A stretch of DNA of 64,000 nt, taken from the NCBI RefSeq assembly GCF_001577525.1, contig NZ_CP013015.1:1-64000 (forward strand), in the 5' to 3' direction. This DNA is from Candidatus Desulfofervidus auxilii (GTDB lineage: Bacteria > Desulfobacterota > Desulfofervidia > Desulfofervidales > Desulfofervidaceae). The notes beneath the pieces were generated by a model. That model was not told the origin of the DNA. It worked only from the letters and a program-made list of their open reading frames with translations, and ran no database searches. The position numbers and the translations under genes were made by a program. Shown here one piece after another: positions 7,903 through 15,072 of the stretch (position 1 is the first letter of the stretch; every line of letters starts with the position of its first letter).

Positions 7903-9012
7903 TTATAATTCTTTGACAAAGATTCGATATTTTTTATAGAGTTTAGCATTTATCTTTTTAAAGATATTTTGGACAATGACATTATTTTCCAATACCCACC
8001 CTATCTCCCAACGCAAAAAACCCTTTTGTTTAGATATTTCTAAGAGTTTGAGAAAAAGTAAAGGGCCTAAAATATACCGATATTGCTCACTAATGCCTAA
8101 GGTTATTCCACGGACAAAGGTTAACTTTCTTGAGTAGTAAAGCCATTTAAATATCCCAAATGGGAAAAGCCTGCCATTTAATTTTTTGAGTATGGGATTT
8201 ATATCCCAAATGGATAAGTTAAAGCCTACAATTTTCCCATCCTTTTCTACTACTAGGGCTAAATCAGGAATAACCAATTTTTTTAATTCTTTAGCGAGAT
8301 AAAAAAACTCTTCATCAGTCAGGGGCACAAATCCCCAATTTTTACCCCAGGCATCGTTATAAACTTCTCTTATCTTTTTTATTTCTTCAGGGTCATTTAT
8401 TTTTATTTTTCTTACGGTAAGATTTTTTCTGGCAGCCTTTTGTTCAACTCTCTTGAACACTCTTTCATCTACATGATTAAAATCAACATAATAACTACAA
8501 AGGTCTTGAGCTTTTTTAAAACCGCTTTTTTCTATATATTCCTTATAATATGGGGGGTTATAGGGCATCATAACCACGGGAGGATAGTCAAAACCCTCTA
8601 TAAGCAGACCACATTCATGATTGGTAGATAAGTTCAAGGGGCCTAAAATCTTTTTCATACCATGGCCTTTTAAAAATTTTTCCACTTCATTGAAAAGTGA
8701 AATAGCAATAGAGTAATCTTTGAGTGTTTCAAAAAGACCAAAATAGCCTACTTTTTCCTGGTAATAACGAATATACTGTCTATCTATAACCGCCGCTATC
8801 CTTCCCACAGGTTCTTTACCTTTATAGGCCAAAAATAACTTTACTGTGGCATGTGAGAAAAATGGATTCTTTTTAGGGTTTAAAAATGTCTTTCTTTCAG
8901 AAATAAGGGGAGGAACCCAATAAGAATTATCTTTATAAATCTTCCAGGGGATTTTTACAAATGTATCTAGCTGCTTTTTATCTTCTACGGGAATAATTTC
9001 CACCTGATTCAT
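7903..9012 (-). CDS. GNAT-superfamily N-acetyltransferase, YghO-like
   Basis: A 369-aa protein of the long YghO-like GNAT family. Visible features are the N-terminal WKIYKDNSYWVPPL, a first acetyltransferase-like block (AYKGKEPVGRIAAVIDR), the family segment GPLNLSTNHECGLLIEGFDYPP, and a C-terminal GNAT-like domain (VEKDGKIVGFNLSIWD). Substrate is unknown. The protein is soluble and its gene stands alone, starting after a GAGGGA ribosome site. Its promoter (9036-9064) abuts the terminator of the upstream small RNA, so read-through could also feed it. Confidence 0.7.
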   Translation of the reverse strand: MNQVEIIPVEDKKQLDTFVKIPWKIYKDNSYWVPPLISERKTFLNPKKNPFFSHATVKLFLAYKGKEPVGRIAAVIDRQYIRYYQEKVGYFGLFETLKDYSIAISLFNEVEKFLKGHGMKKILGPLNLSTNHECGLLIEGFDYPPVVMMPYNPPYYKEYIEKSGFKKAQDLCSYYVDFNHVDERVFKRVEQKAARKNLTVRKIKINDPEEIKKIREVYNDAWGKNWGFVPLTDEEFFYLAKELKKLVIPDLALVVEKDGKIVGFNLSIWDINPILKKLNGRLFPFGIFKWLYYSRKLTFVRGITLGISEQYRYILGPLLFLKLLEISKQKGFLRWEIGWVLENNVIVQNIFKKINAKLYKKYRIFVKEL

Positions 9013-9035
9013 TTTTCTCCCTCAGATAACGCTTT

Positions 9036-9064
9036 AAACTATCCTAAAATGAACGGTTTGTCAA
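9036..9064 (-). promoter_or_regulatory. Sigma-70-type promoter embedded in a terminator tail
   Basis: On the minus strand TTGACA (9064-9059), a 17-bp spacer and TAGTTT (9041-9036) precede the acetyltransferase ATG by about 23 nt. The TT of the -35 box is the end of the U-tract of the intrinsic terminator at 9063-9098. Confidence 0.6.
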
Positions 9065-9098
9065 AAATTAAAAAGCCGATGGTCTTACCCATCGGCTT
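9063..9098 (-). terminator. Intrinsic terminator of the small RNA
   Basis: On the minus strand a perfect 10-bp stem AAGCCGATGG/CCATCGGCTT closes a 6-nt loop and is followed by TTTAATTTTT. This is the clearest intrinsic terminator in the window. It could also end read-through from the two-component operon. Confidence 0.85.
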
Positions 9099-9132
9099 AG
9101 AGGAGGGAGAAAAGTGAAAGGTTTTCTCAATT
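9066..9132 (-). ncRNA. Probable sigma-54-dependent small RNA with anti-Shine-Dalgarno motif
   Basis: A transcript of about 65-70 nt is predicted between the -24/-12 promoter (9159-9144) and the terminator (ending near 9066). Its 5' part folds as GAGAAAA/UUUUCUC, a perfect 7-bp stem with an 8-nt loop. The 3' part is the 10-bp terminator stem. Between them CCUCCUCU (minus strand, 9106-9099) is left single-stranded and is complementary to strong ribosome-binding sites of the AGAGGAGG type. Such anatomy is typical of trans-acting regulatory RNAs. The adjacent NtrC-type gene is the natural activator, as with LuxO and Qrr RNAs in Vibrio. It has no coding potential. The end points are predictions. 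Confidence 0.65.
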
Positions 9133-9143
9133 AGATAATTAAA

Positions 9144-9159
9144 AGCAAAAACTGTGCCA
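9144..9159 (-). promoter_or_regulatory. Sigma-54 (-24/-12) promoter
   Basis: On the minus strand TGGCAC (9159-9154), five bases, then TTGCT (9148-9144) match the RpoN consensus TGGCAC-N5-TTGCW exactly. The predicted start is near 9133-9131. It reads away from the NtrC-type gene into the small RNA. Confidence 0.75.
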
Positions 9160-9202
9160 CTTTGATAATAAAGGTGAATAGCCATTTTTCTGTTTTTATA
9201 AA

Positions 9203-9255
9203 ATACTAAAAATGTTCAAAAATTTTTACTATGTTTCTCATAATCTTCAGATTAT
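9203..9255. promoter_or_regulatory. Two dyads, candidate upstream activator sites
   Basis: ATAATCT-TC-AGATTAT (9240-9255) is a perfect 7-bp dyad. ATACTAAAAAT-N8-ATTTTTACTAT (9203-9232) is an 11-bp dyad with one mismatch. Their centres are about 85 and 115 bp upstream of the sigma-54 start and 30 bp apart, about three helical turns. This is where NtrC-family enhancers usually lie. AT-richness makes chance dyads possible. Confidence 0.45.
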
Positions 9256-9296
9256 TAAGACAATAAAGGATTTTTAATAGATACAAATTTTTATAC

Positions 9297-10676
9297 TTAC
9301 CAATCTTTTTGGGGTAATAATTTATACCTTTTAATTTTATACTGAAGTAAGCTTTTGGTAATACCCAATGCCCTGGCTGCTTTTGCTTGAACAAAATTAT
9401 TTTGCACTAAGGCATGTTTGATAAACCTGGCCTCTATTTCTTCTAAAATTTCAGGTAACTTGAGATTTGGAGGAAGATGTTTAAAAATCTCAGCATGAAC
9501 TGAAGTATCTTGTTCCCGTAAACGTTCAGGGAGATGTTCAGGTTTAATCTCCTCTCCTGAACACAACACTACTGCTCTCTCTATTACGTTTTCTAATTCT
9601 CTGATATTACCCGGCCAAGAGTAATTATAGAGAATATTTAAGACCTCAGGGGTGACCTTTAACTCCCTTTTTCTCATTTCTTTGCTATATTTTTTGAGAA
9701 AATAAGCTACTAATAGAGGAATATCTGTTGTTCGTTCTCGCAAAGGTGGTAAATGAATATGAACTACATTAAGCCGGTAATAAAGGTCCTCCCGAAACCT
9801 TCCTGCTTTTATTTCCTCTTTTAGGTCTTTGTTAGAAGCAGTTATGATACGCACATCGGTCTTGATAGTCTTGGTTCCTCCTACGCGTTCAAATTCTTTC
9901 TCTTGTAAAACTCTTAATAGCTTTACTTGGAGGGAAGGAGACATCTCACTGACTTCGTCTAAAAAAAGCGTACCCTTGTCTGCTAACTCAAATCTCCCCT
10001 TACGCAAAGCAATAGCACCAGTAAAGGAACCTTTTTCATGACCAAATAACTCACTATCTAAAAGGGTTTCTGCCAAAGCACCACAATTAACAGATATAAA
10101 AGGACCATTTTTCCGTCCACTATTATAATGAATGGCCTTAGCCACAAGTTCTTTACCAGTCCCAGTCTCTCCTGTTATGAGGACAGTAGTTTTGGTATTA
10201 GCTACCTTTCTAATCAAATCAAAAATACGCTGCATAGCTGTGCTCTTACCTACTAGATTTTCAAAGTGATATCGCTGGTGTAAGGCTTGATTAAGCCGCC
10301 TATTCTCTCGCAACAAGTGGTGCATATCAATGGCCTTACGCACATTGAGCTTTAGTTCTTCATTAGAAAAAGGTTTTAACACATAGTCAAAGGCCCCTTT
10401 TTTCATAGCTTCCACTGCTTTTTCCACAGTGCCATAGGCGGTCATTATGATTACTGGCAATTCAGGATTAATTTGTTTAATTCTTTCCAACAAAAGTATT
10501 CCATCCATCTGAGGCATTTTCATGTCTGTAAGTACTGTGTCAACATCAGTGTGGGAAAGGATTTCTAGGGCTGTAAAGGCATCTTGGGCAGTAAGAACCT
10601 GGTATTCTTCTTCTAACACTGCCTTTAAAATAATTAAGAAGTTTTTTTCATCGTCAACAACCAGTATGTTTTCCAT
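9297..10676 (-). CDS. Sigma-54-dependent response regulator (NtrC/ZraR family)
   Basis: 459 aa with the full three-domain layout. The receiver is at 1-120, with VVDDE and the phosphoacceptor Asp51 in TDMKMPQMDG plus Lys101. The AAA+ sigma-54 activator domain is at ~140-370, with Walker A GETGTGKE (169-176) and the sigma-54-contact loop GSFTGA (216-221), a Ser variant of GAFTGA. A Fis-type HTH sits at the C-terminus (AARALGITKSLLQYKIKRY). It would be phosphorylated by the kinase encoded 8 nt upstream and activate RpoN promoters. The only consensus RpoN promoter noticed here lies just past its own 3' end. Confidence 0.93.
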   Translation of the reverse strand: MENILVVDDEKNFLIILKAVLEEEYQVLTAQDAFTALEILSHTDVDTVLTDMKMPQMDGILLLERIKQINPELPVIIMTAYGTVEKAVEAMKKGAFDYVLKPFSNEELKLNVRKAIDMHHLLRENRRLNQALHQRYHFENLVGKSTAMQRIFDLIRKVANTKTTVLITGETGTGKELVAKAIHYNSGRKNGPFISVNCGALAETLLDSELFGHEKGSFTGAIALRKGRFELADKGTLFLDEVSEMSPSLQVKLLRVLQEKEFERVGGTKTIKTDVRIITASNKDLKEEIKAGRFREDLYYRLNVVHIHLPPLRERTTDIPLLVAYFLKKYSKEMRKRELKVTPEVLNILYNYSWPGNIRELENVIERAVVLCSGEEIKPEHLPERLREQDTSVHAEIFKHLPPNLKLPEILEEIEARFIKHALVQNNFVQAKAARALGITKSLLQYKIKRYKLLPQKDW

Positions 10677-10684
10677 ATCTGTAT

Positions 10685-12043
10685 TTAGGGTAAAAAGACT
10701 ATTACCCTTGTTCCTTCTCCTATTTTACTTTCAATTTTAACCCTTCCTTCATGATTTTCAATAATTTTTTTCACAATGGATAGACCCAAACCACTTCCTT
10801 TTTCTTTGGTAGTGAAAAATGGGGTAAAAATATTTTCTAAGACTTCTTCTTGCATACCTGTGCCTGTATCAGTAAACATAATCACTACTCCTTTATTATC
10901 AGGAACTGCCTCCACTGTGACCTTCAATTGACCTCCAGAAGGCATGGCTTGAATGGCATTCATGATAATATTTAAAAAGGCACGATGTAATAGATTTGAG
11001 TCGGCTTCTATGACAGGATTATCTCTATATTCCTTTATTACTTCAATTCTATGAGATTGAAAATCAGGGATAAGAAAACTTAGGAGTTTGTCCAGCACTT
11101 CTGTAACTGTGCATGGTGCAAATTTGGGAATTTCTGGGCGAGCAAACTCTAAAAATTCACTCAAAGTTTGATTAAGCCTCTTCGTTTCTTCTAAAATAAT
11201 TTGAGCTAGTTGGACTTGAGTATCGTCTCCTTTTTTTCTATTTTGTAACAATTCAGCAGTGCTACTAATAACTCCTAAGGGATTTTTAATCTCGTGAGAA
11301 ACAGCGGCCACCATTTCTCCTAGATTGGCCAAATGCTCTGTTTTTCTTAGTCTATCTTCCAATCTCCTTCTTTCTTCGGCTCTGGCTTCAATAATTCTTT
11401 CTGCCCTTTTAACTATCAAGGTTAGCCCTAAAAACAAAAGTCCCATAATAAAAATAGAACTAGCGATCACTGTAGTATGAAAGTTTTTAATGATTTTATA
11501 ATCCTTGCTTAAATCTTGGGTAATTTCAAAAATTCCCAAAACAAGCGTAGTTTCTTGTGCTAAGGCCTTTTCTGCCCGAAAGGGAGCATAGGTTTTCAAT
11601 TTATTTTTTTCTAGTCTAGAAGCCAAATTTCCCTTTTTGGCCATCTGAAACTCTGGAGGCAAAGTAAGTTTTTTGCCTACTAGCTCCTTATTTGTGCTAT
11701 AAGCAATAGTGCCTTTCACATCATAAATATTTACTTGCTCTATATCAAAGCCATGAATAGTGTTTTTTACAATCCTATCCAAACGTTCAAACTGCACCTT
11801 TTCTCTTAGCCTAATACGGCCAAAAACAGCCACTGTAGGCAGGGTAAATTGAAGAAAAACCTGGTGATTTAGATTTTTGGCTACCAATAATGCATATTCT
11901 TCACTTTTCTGTAAAATTAAAGATTTAGCACCTTTGGAAACAATAAAAGAAAGGGTTAGAGAGGCAAATAAAATAAGAAAAAAACTGCTATAAGAAAAAT
12001 ATTTTACTAACTTAAAGGGCCTTACACTTTGGCGTGAACGCAT
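10685..12043 (-). CDS. Membrane sensor histidine kinase
   Basis: 452 aa. Transmembrane helices at about 20-36 and 191-211 flank a ~150-residue periplasmic sensor with a Cache-like appearance (VNIYDVKGTIAYSTNKELVGK). A short cytoplasmic coiled linker leads to HisKA with His250 in SHEIKNPLG, then HATPase motifs (NAIQAMPSGG, DTGTGM, KGSGLGLSIV). It is the cognate partner of the NtrC-type regulator that follows. Its start overlaps the end of pgi by 22 nt, indicating translational coupling. The stimulus is unknown. Confidence 0.9.
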   Translation of the reverse strand: MRSRQSVRPFKLVKYFSYSSFFLILFASLTLSFIVSKGAKSLILQKSEEYALLVAKNLNHQVFLQFTLPTVAVFGRIRLREKVQFERLDRIVKNTIHGFDIEQVNIYDVKGTIAYSTNKELVGKKLTLPPEFQMAKKGNLASRLEKNKLKTYAPFRAEKALAQETTLVLGIFEITQDLSKDYKIIKNFHTTVIASSIFIMGLLFLGLTLIVKRAERIIEARAEERRRLEDRLRKTEHLANLGEMVAAVSHEIKNPLGVISSTAELLQNRKKGDDTQVQLAQIILEETKRLNQTLSEFLEFARPEIPKFAPCTVTEVLDKLLSFLIPDFQSHRIEVIKEYRDNPVIEADSNLLHRAFLNIIMNAIQAMPSGGQLKVTVEAVPDNKGVVIMFTDTGTGMQEEVLENIFTPFFTTKEKGSGLGLSIVKKIIENHEGRVKIESKIGEGTRVIVFLP

Positions 12044-13368
12044 TTTAATGTTTCAATTTCTCTCTTTTCTTCCTGGAAATGGGGTTCTCCCATTAAGGCC
12101 CTGGTATAACGCTTTCCTAACTCTACTCCTGGTTGATTTAAGGGATTAATCCCCATGAATAACCCACAACTTACGGTAGCTAGCTCTAAACAATAAATGA
12201 ATTCTCCTAAAGTAAAGGCGTCAATGTTATCTAAAACAAATTTGCCATTGGGACAACCTGCTTTGGTCAAGGCTACTTCTGTAGCTAGTTGTTCTGCCTG
12301 TATTAATTCATTAAATGTATGGCCTCCTAAATAGGCTAAATCAGGAAAATCTTTAAAAGAATGCGGAATAAACACATCATTTCCATAATCTTTCACGGTG
12401 ATGAAAGTGATAATTTTATCACGTGGACCATCCATATAAAGCTGTAGTTGTGAATGTTGGTCTGTTACACCCAGTGCCTTAACTGGGGTAGGACCATTTC
12501 CTTCTTTGCCCAAACTTTCTGCCCATAGTTGGCGCCACCAATCAGCCATACCAAGTAATGCTTGGGCATAGGGAAACATAACATGAATATTTTTACCCTT
12601 TTGTAAAAACAGAAACTGAATTAACGCAAAGAGATAAGCAGGATTTTCTATAGTTTCACATCGTTTAGCCATGGCCTGTGCCCCTGCCAATAAGGCATCT
12701 ATATCTATACCCAAAAAGGCCACAGGCACTAATCCCACCGCTGAAAGCACCGAATATCTGCCTCCTACATTAGGAGGAACAGAGAAGGTTAAAAATCCTT
12801 CACTTCTGGCAATCTCTCTTAAAGGTCCTTTTTCTGGGTCAGTAATGATAATTATTTGCTTTATAGGGTCTCCTTGTTTTCTCACCTTTTCAAGAAAGAA
12901 TAAAAAGTGACTAAGGGTCTCGGCTGTTTTGCCTGATTTGCTAATAACCAAAAAAAGTGTGTGTTTTATATCAACCACATCTAAAATACCCTGGACTAAC
13001 TCAGGGTCTACATTGTCCATAAAGAATATCCTAGGATAGCCATTTCTCTTTTCTGCATTCAAAAGATTATAAAAAGGATGATGAAGGGCCTGGTGGATGG
13101 CCATAGCTCCTAGAGAAGAACCACCAATTCCCAATACAATGATATTTTCCCACTTTTTCCGAGCATCAGAAGCCATTTTTTTAATCTCATTCAATTCTGG
13201 CTGATGGAAAGGCAATTCCATAAAACCAAAGCTACCATCTTGACGCTTAGCTTTAATCTCGTTATCTATTTCTTGTAATAGCCCTTTGTTTGTTTCTAAA
13301 AAATTAGAGGAAATTCCCTCTTTACCTATATTTTCTTCAATAAGGTTAGAATAATCATATACCAGCAT
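12022..13368 (-). CDS. pgi: Glucose-6-phosphate isomerase
   Basis: 448 aa, the length of compact bacterial Pgi. It interconverts glucose-6-P and fructose-6-P. Visible signatures are VLGIGGSSLGAMA, the phosphate-binding ISKSGKTAET, GGRYSVLSAVGLVP and the C-terminal GVTDQHSQLQLYMDGP. It lies 8 nt after the pyruvate-kinase-C-like gene and overlaps the histidine kinase gene. A glycolytic enzyme and a sigma-54 two-component system therefore share one transcript. Confidence 0.93.
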   Translation of the reverse strand: MLVYDYSNLIEENIGKEGISSNFLETNKGLLQEIDNEIKAKRQDGSFGFMELPFHQPELNEIKKMASDARKKWENIIVLGIGGSSLGAMAIHQALHHPFYNLLNAEKRNGYPRIFFMDNVDPELVQGILDVVDIKHTLFLVISKSGKTAETLSHFLFFLEKVRKQGDPIKQIIIITDPEKGPLREIARSEGFLTFSVPPNVGGRYSVLSAVGLVPVAFLGIDIDALLAGAQAMAKRCETIENPAYLFALIQFLFLQKGKNIHVMFPYAQALLGMADWWRQLWAESLGKEGNGPTPVKALGVTDQHSQLQLYMDGPRDKIITFITVKDYGNDVFIPHSFKDFPDLAYLGGHTFNELIQAEQLATEVALTKAGCPNGKFVLDNIDAFTLGEFIYCLELATVSCGLFMGINPLNQPGVELGKRYTRALMGEPHFQEEKREIETLKCVHAKV

Positions 13369-13376
13369 TTTTTTAC

Positions 13377-13946
13377 CTAAGCCCTGGGTTTAGCCAGAAT
13401 TTCCAATACCTTTAATTCTAGAAACCGCTTTGAGGCTGCAGATTTAATAACAGTCACTGTATCTGCTCCTTTGGCCGTGCCAGCCATGGCTACTACTTCT
13501 TTACCTTCGGCTATTAATCCTGCATCACAGGCCTCCATCACAATTTCACAACATACTTTCATTCCCTCTCCTAATCTGCGCAGTGTTTCAGCAATTAACA
13601 GGGTAGGATAGAGACCGTTAAATTTTTTGGAAAGGGCCTTTTCCAGAGAATGGGTAAGAATGGTTCCTTTGTAAACCCGTCCTCCAGCAGCCAAAATAGC
13701 ATTGTAGTTTTGAGGCAAAAACTCATCCTGATTGGGACCTTTGAAACCCACACAATGACCAATAACCACTAAATTTATATTATAATGGGTTAATTTTTCT
13801 GCTACTAACCGACCTGTTTCACCAGTAGTGGAAGCTACCACAAAATCTTTATAACCTTCCTGGACCAACCGTTCTAAAATATGAAGACATGCTTGGGTAT
13901 TGGCTGGTCCTGGTTTCTCAAAATACAATATCTCTTTTCTGAACAT
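13377..13946 (-). CDS. Stand-alone pyruvate kinase C-terminal-like domain protein
   Basis: 189 aa resembling only the alpha/beta C-terminal domain of pyruvate kinase: FEKPGPANTQACLHILERL, ASTTGETGRLVAEKL, then LAAGGRVYKGTILTHSLEKAL. The catalytic barrel is absent. In pyruvate kinase this domain binds allosteric effectors, so a sensing or regulatory role is plausible but unproven. An upstream in-frame ATG at 13982 exists. The promoter at 13953-13982 lies inside that extension and ends 6 nt before the ATG at 13946, so the shorter form (MFRKEILYFEKPG) is chosen. First gene of the pgi/two-component operon. Confidence 0.75.
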   Translation of the reverse strand: MFRKEILYFEKPGPANTQACLHILERLVQEGYKDFVVASTTGETGRLVAEKLTHYNINLVVIGHCVGFKGPNQDEFLPQNYNAILAAGGRVYKGTILTHSLEKALSKKFNGLYPTLLIAETLRRLGEGMKVCCEIVMEACDAGLIAEGKEVVAMAGTAKGADTVTVIKSAASKRFLELKVLEILAKPRA

Positions 13947-13952
13947 ATAGGC

Positions 13953-13982
13953 ATAATACTTTGTCTCTTTTACTTCTGTCAA
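13953..13982 (-). promoter_or_regulatory. Sigma-70-type promoter, apparently leaderless
   Basis: On the minus strand TTGACA (13982-13977), an 18-bp spacer and TATTAT (13958-13953) end 6 nt before the ATG at 13946. It drives the operon running to 9297. Confidence 0.65.
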
Positions 13983-13994
13983 GATGCTTACTGA

Positions 13995-14089
13995 CCCAAA
14001 ATCCGCGACCTCTTTTTGGAGAAAATTCCAACCTGCCCGACGGCAGACAGGTCTGTGGGTTTTCTTTAAAAGTTATTACGGATTTGGGG
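13995..14089. repeat. Inverted-repeat element carrying palindrome copy 2
   Basis: CCCAAAATCCG (13995-14005) and CGGATTTGGGG (14079-14089) form an imperfect 11-bp inverted repeat around the palindromic repeat at 14032-14051. The segment AATCCGCGA-N4-TTTTTGGA at 14000-14020 recurs before the palindromes at 55900-55920. The two places therefore share an element longer than the palindrome. It sits between the divergent leaderless promoters. Confidence 0.6.
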
Positions 14090-14101
14090 AGATTACCACT
14101 T

Positions 14102-14130
14102 TTGACAAAAATTGCTCTTTATGGCATTTT
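14102..14130 (+). promoter_or_regulatory. Sigma-70-type promoter, apparently leaderless
   Basis: TTGACA (14102-14107), a 17-bp spacer and CATTTT (14125-14130) end 6 nt before the ATG at 14137. The -10 is weaker than the -35. Confidence 0.5.
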
Positions 14131-14136
14131 GGGAAT

Positions 14137-14943
14137 ATGGCTACTGTGGGAGAAATATTGAAAGAAGTGAGAGAAGGAAAGAGAATTTCTATAGATAAAG
14201 CGGCCGCTGACACCAAACTTTCTGTTTTTTATCTAGAAGCTATTGAGGCCAATAATTGGCAAGCCTTACCAGCCCCTGCTTATATCAGGGGTTATTTGCG
14301 TCTTTATGCCAGTTATCTTGGACTGAGTCCTGATAAGATTATAACCCAATATGAGGAACAAATTGCACATCCAATTCCAGAAGCAAAAATCAAGAAGACA
14401 AACTACAAACCCATTATTTTAGGAGTGATTTTTGTTTTATTTTTTCTTTCACTTTCTTGGTATCTATCAGAAAAAAACCTGCCTACCAAACAGGCAGGAA
14501 TGAACAAATTATCCCTGCAAACCATGAGAAAAAAAGGAAGTTTAGGAAAAACTATACCTGCCCAAATATCACCACCTTTATCCAAAACCCAGCTTAAACC
14601 TGAGAAAAAAACTGTTTTAGATATTTCTGTCAAACGTATTTCCGTGTGTTTAGATATAAAAGACCGTGAACCAATTCATCCTCAAACCCAATTTCATCTT
14701 ACTGCCCCCACTCCTATTTATTGTTTTACAGAGATTTTAGGGGCAAAGAAACCCACAAAGGTCAGACATATATGGCTTTATAAAGGCAAGGTAGCTATGG
14801 CTATCGTTTTACCCATAAGATCTGCCAGGTGGAGGACTTGGAGTAGAAAGATTATTTATCCTGATTTAAAAGGGAAGTGGGAGGTAATTATTTTAGGACC
14901 CAAAAAAGAAAAATTAACATCCATTGAATTTACAGTAAAATAG
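14137..14943 (+). CDS. RodZ-like HTH and transmembrane protein
   Basis: 268 aa. An N-terminal HTH_25-type domain (VGEILKEVREGKRISIDKAAADTKLSVFYLEAIE) ends with the family motif YIRGYLRLYASYLGL. A single transmembrane helix lies near 88-106, followed by a basic linker and a C-terminal DUF4115-like beta domain outside the membrane. RodZ couples MreB to cell-wall synthesis, though such HTH-TM proteins have other roles too. The longer frame from 13984 would translate a palindromic repeat element and the promoter, so the ATG at 14137 is chosen. A palindrome copy lies inside the linker (14478-14498). Confidence 0.75.
   Translation: MATVGEILKEVREGKRISIDKAAADTKLSVFYLEAIEANNWQALPAPAYIRGYLRLYASYLGLSPDKIITQYEEQIAHPIPEAKIKKTNYKPIILGVIFVLFFLSLSWYLSEKNLPTKQAGMNKLSLQTMRKKGSLGKTIPAQISPPLSKTQLKPEKKTVLDISVKRISVCLDIKDREPIHPQTQFHLTAPTPIYCFTEILGAKKPTKVRHIWLYKGKVAMAIVLPIRSARWRTWSRKIIYPDLKGKWEVIILGPKKEKLTSIEFTVK
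14478..14498. repeat. Palindromic repeat copy inside the rodZ-like gene
   Basis: Arms CCTGCCT and AGGCAGG (with ACCAAAC between) resemble the dispersed palindrome and encode LPTKQAG in frame, just after the transmembrane helix. This looks like an in-frame insertion of the repeat into coding sequence. Confidence 0.6.
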
Positions 14944-15072
14944 AACGACTTAAGAATTTATTCAGGACTTTAAGGAAGTTTTTGGTTTGAGTGAAGAAAA
15001 TGCGTCTGCTATATGAAATAGAGAGTATTTAAGAAACATAATTAACTGTTTTTTTAAACTGGGAGATAAAAA

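Noticed and set aside
9206-9394. 62-aa minus-strand ORF overlapping the NtrC-type gene end
   Set aside because: Out-of-frame shadow of the HTH region with no initiation signal; its 3' part covers the dyads.
13984-14136. N-terminal extension of the RodZ-like gene back to the ATG at 13984
   Set aside because: It would translate a repeat element and the TTGACA promoter; the HTH domain begins naturally at 14137.
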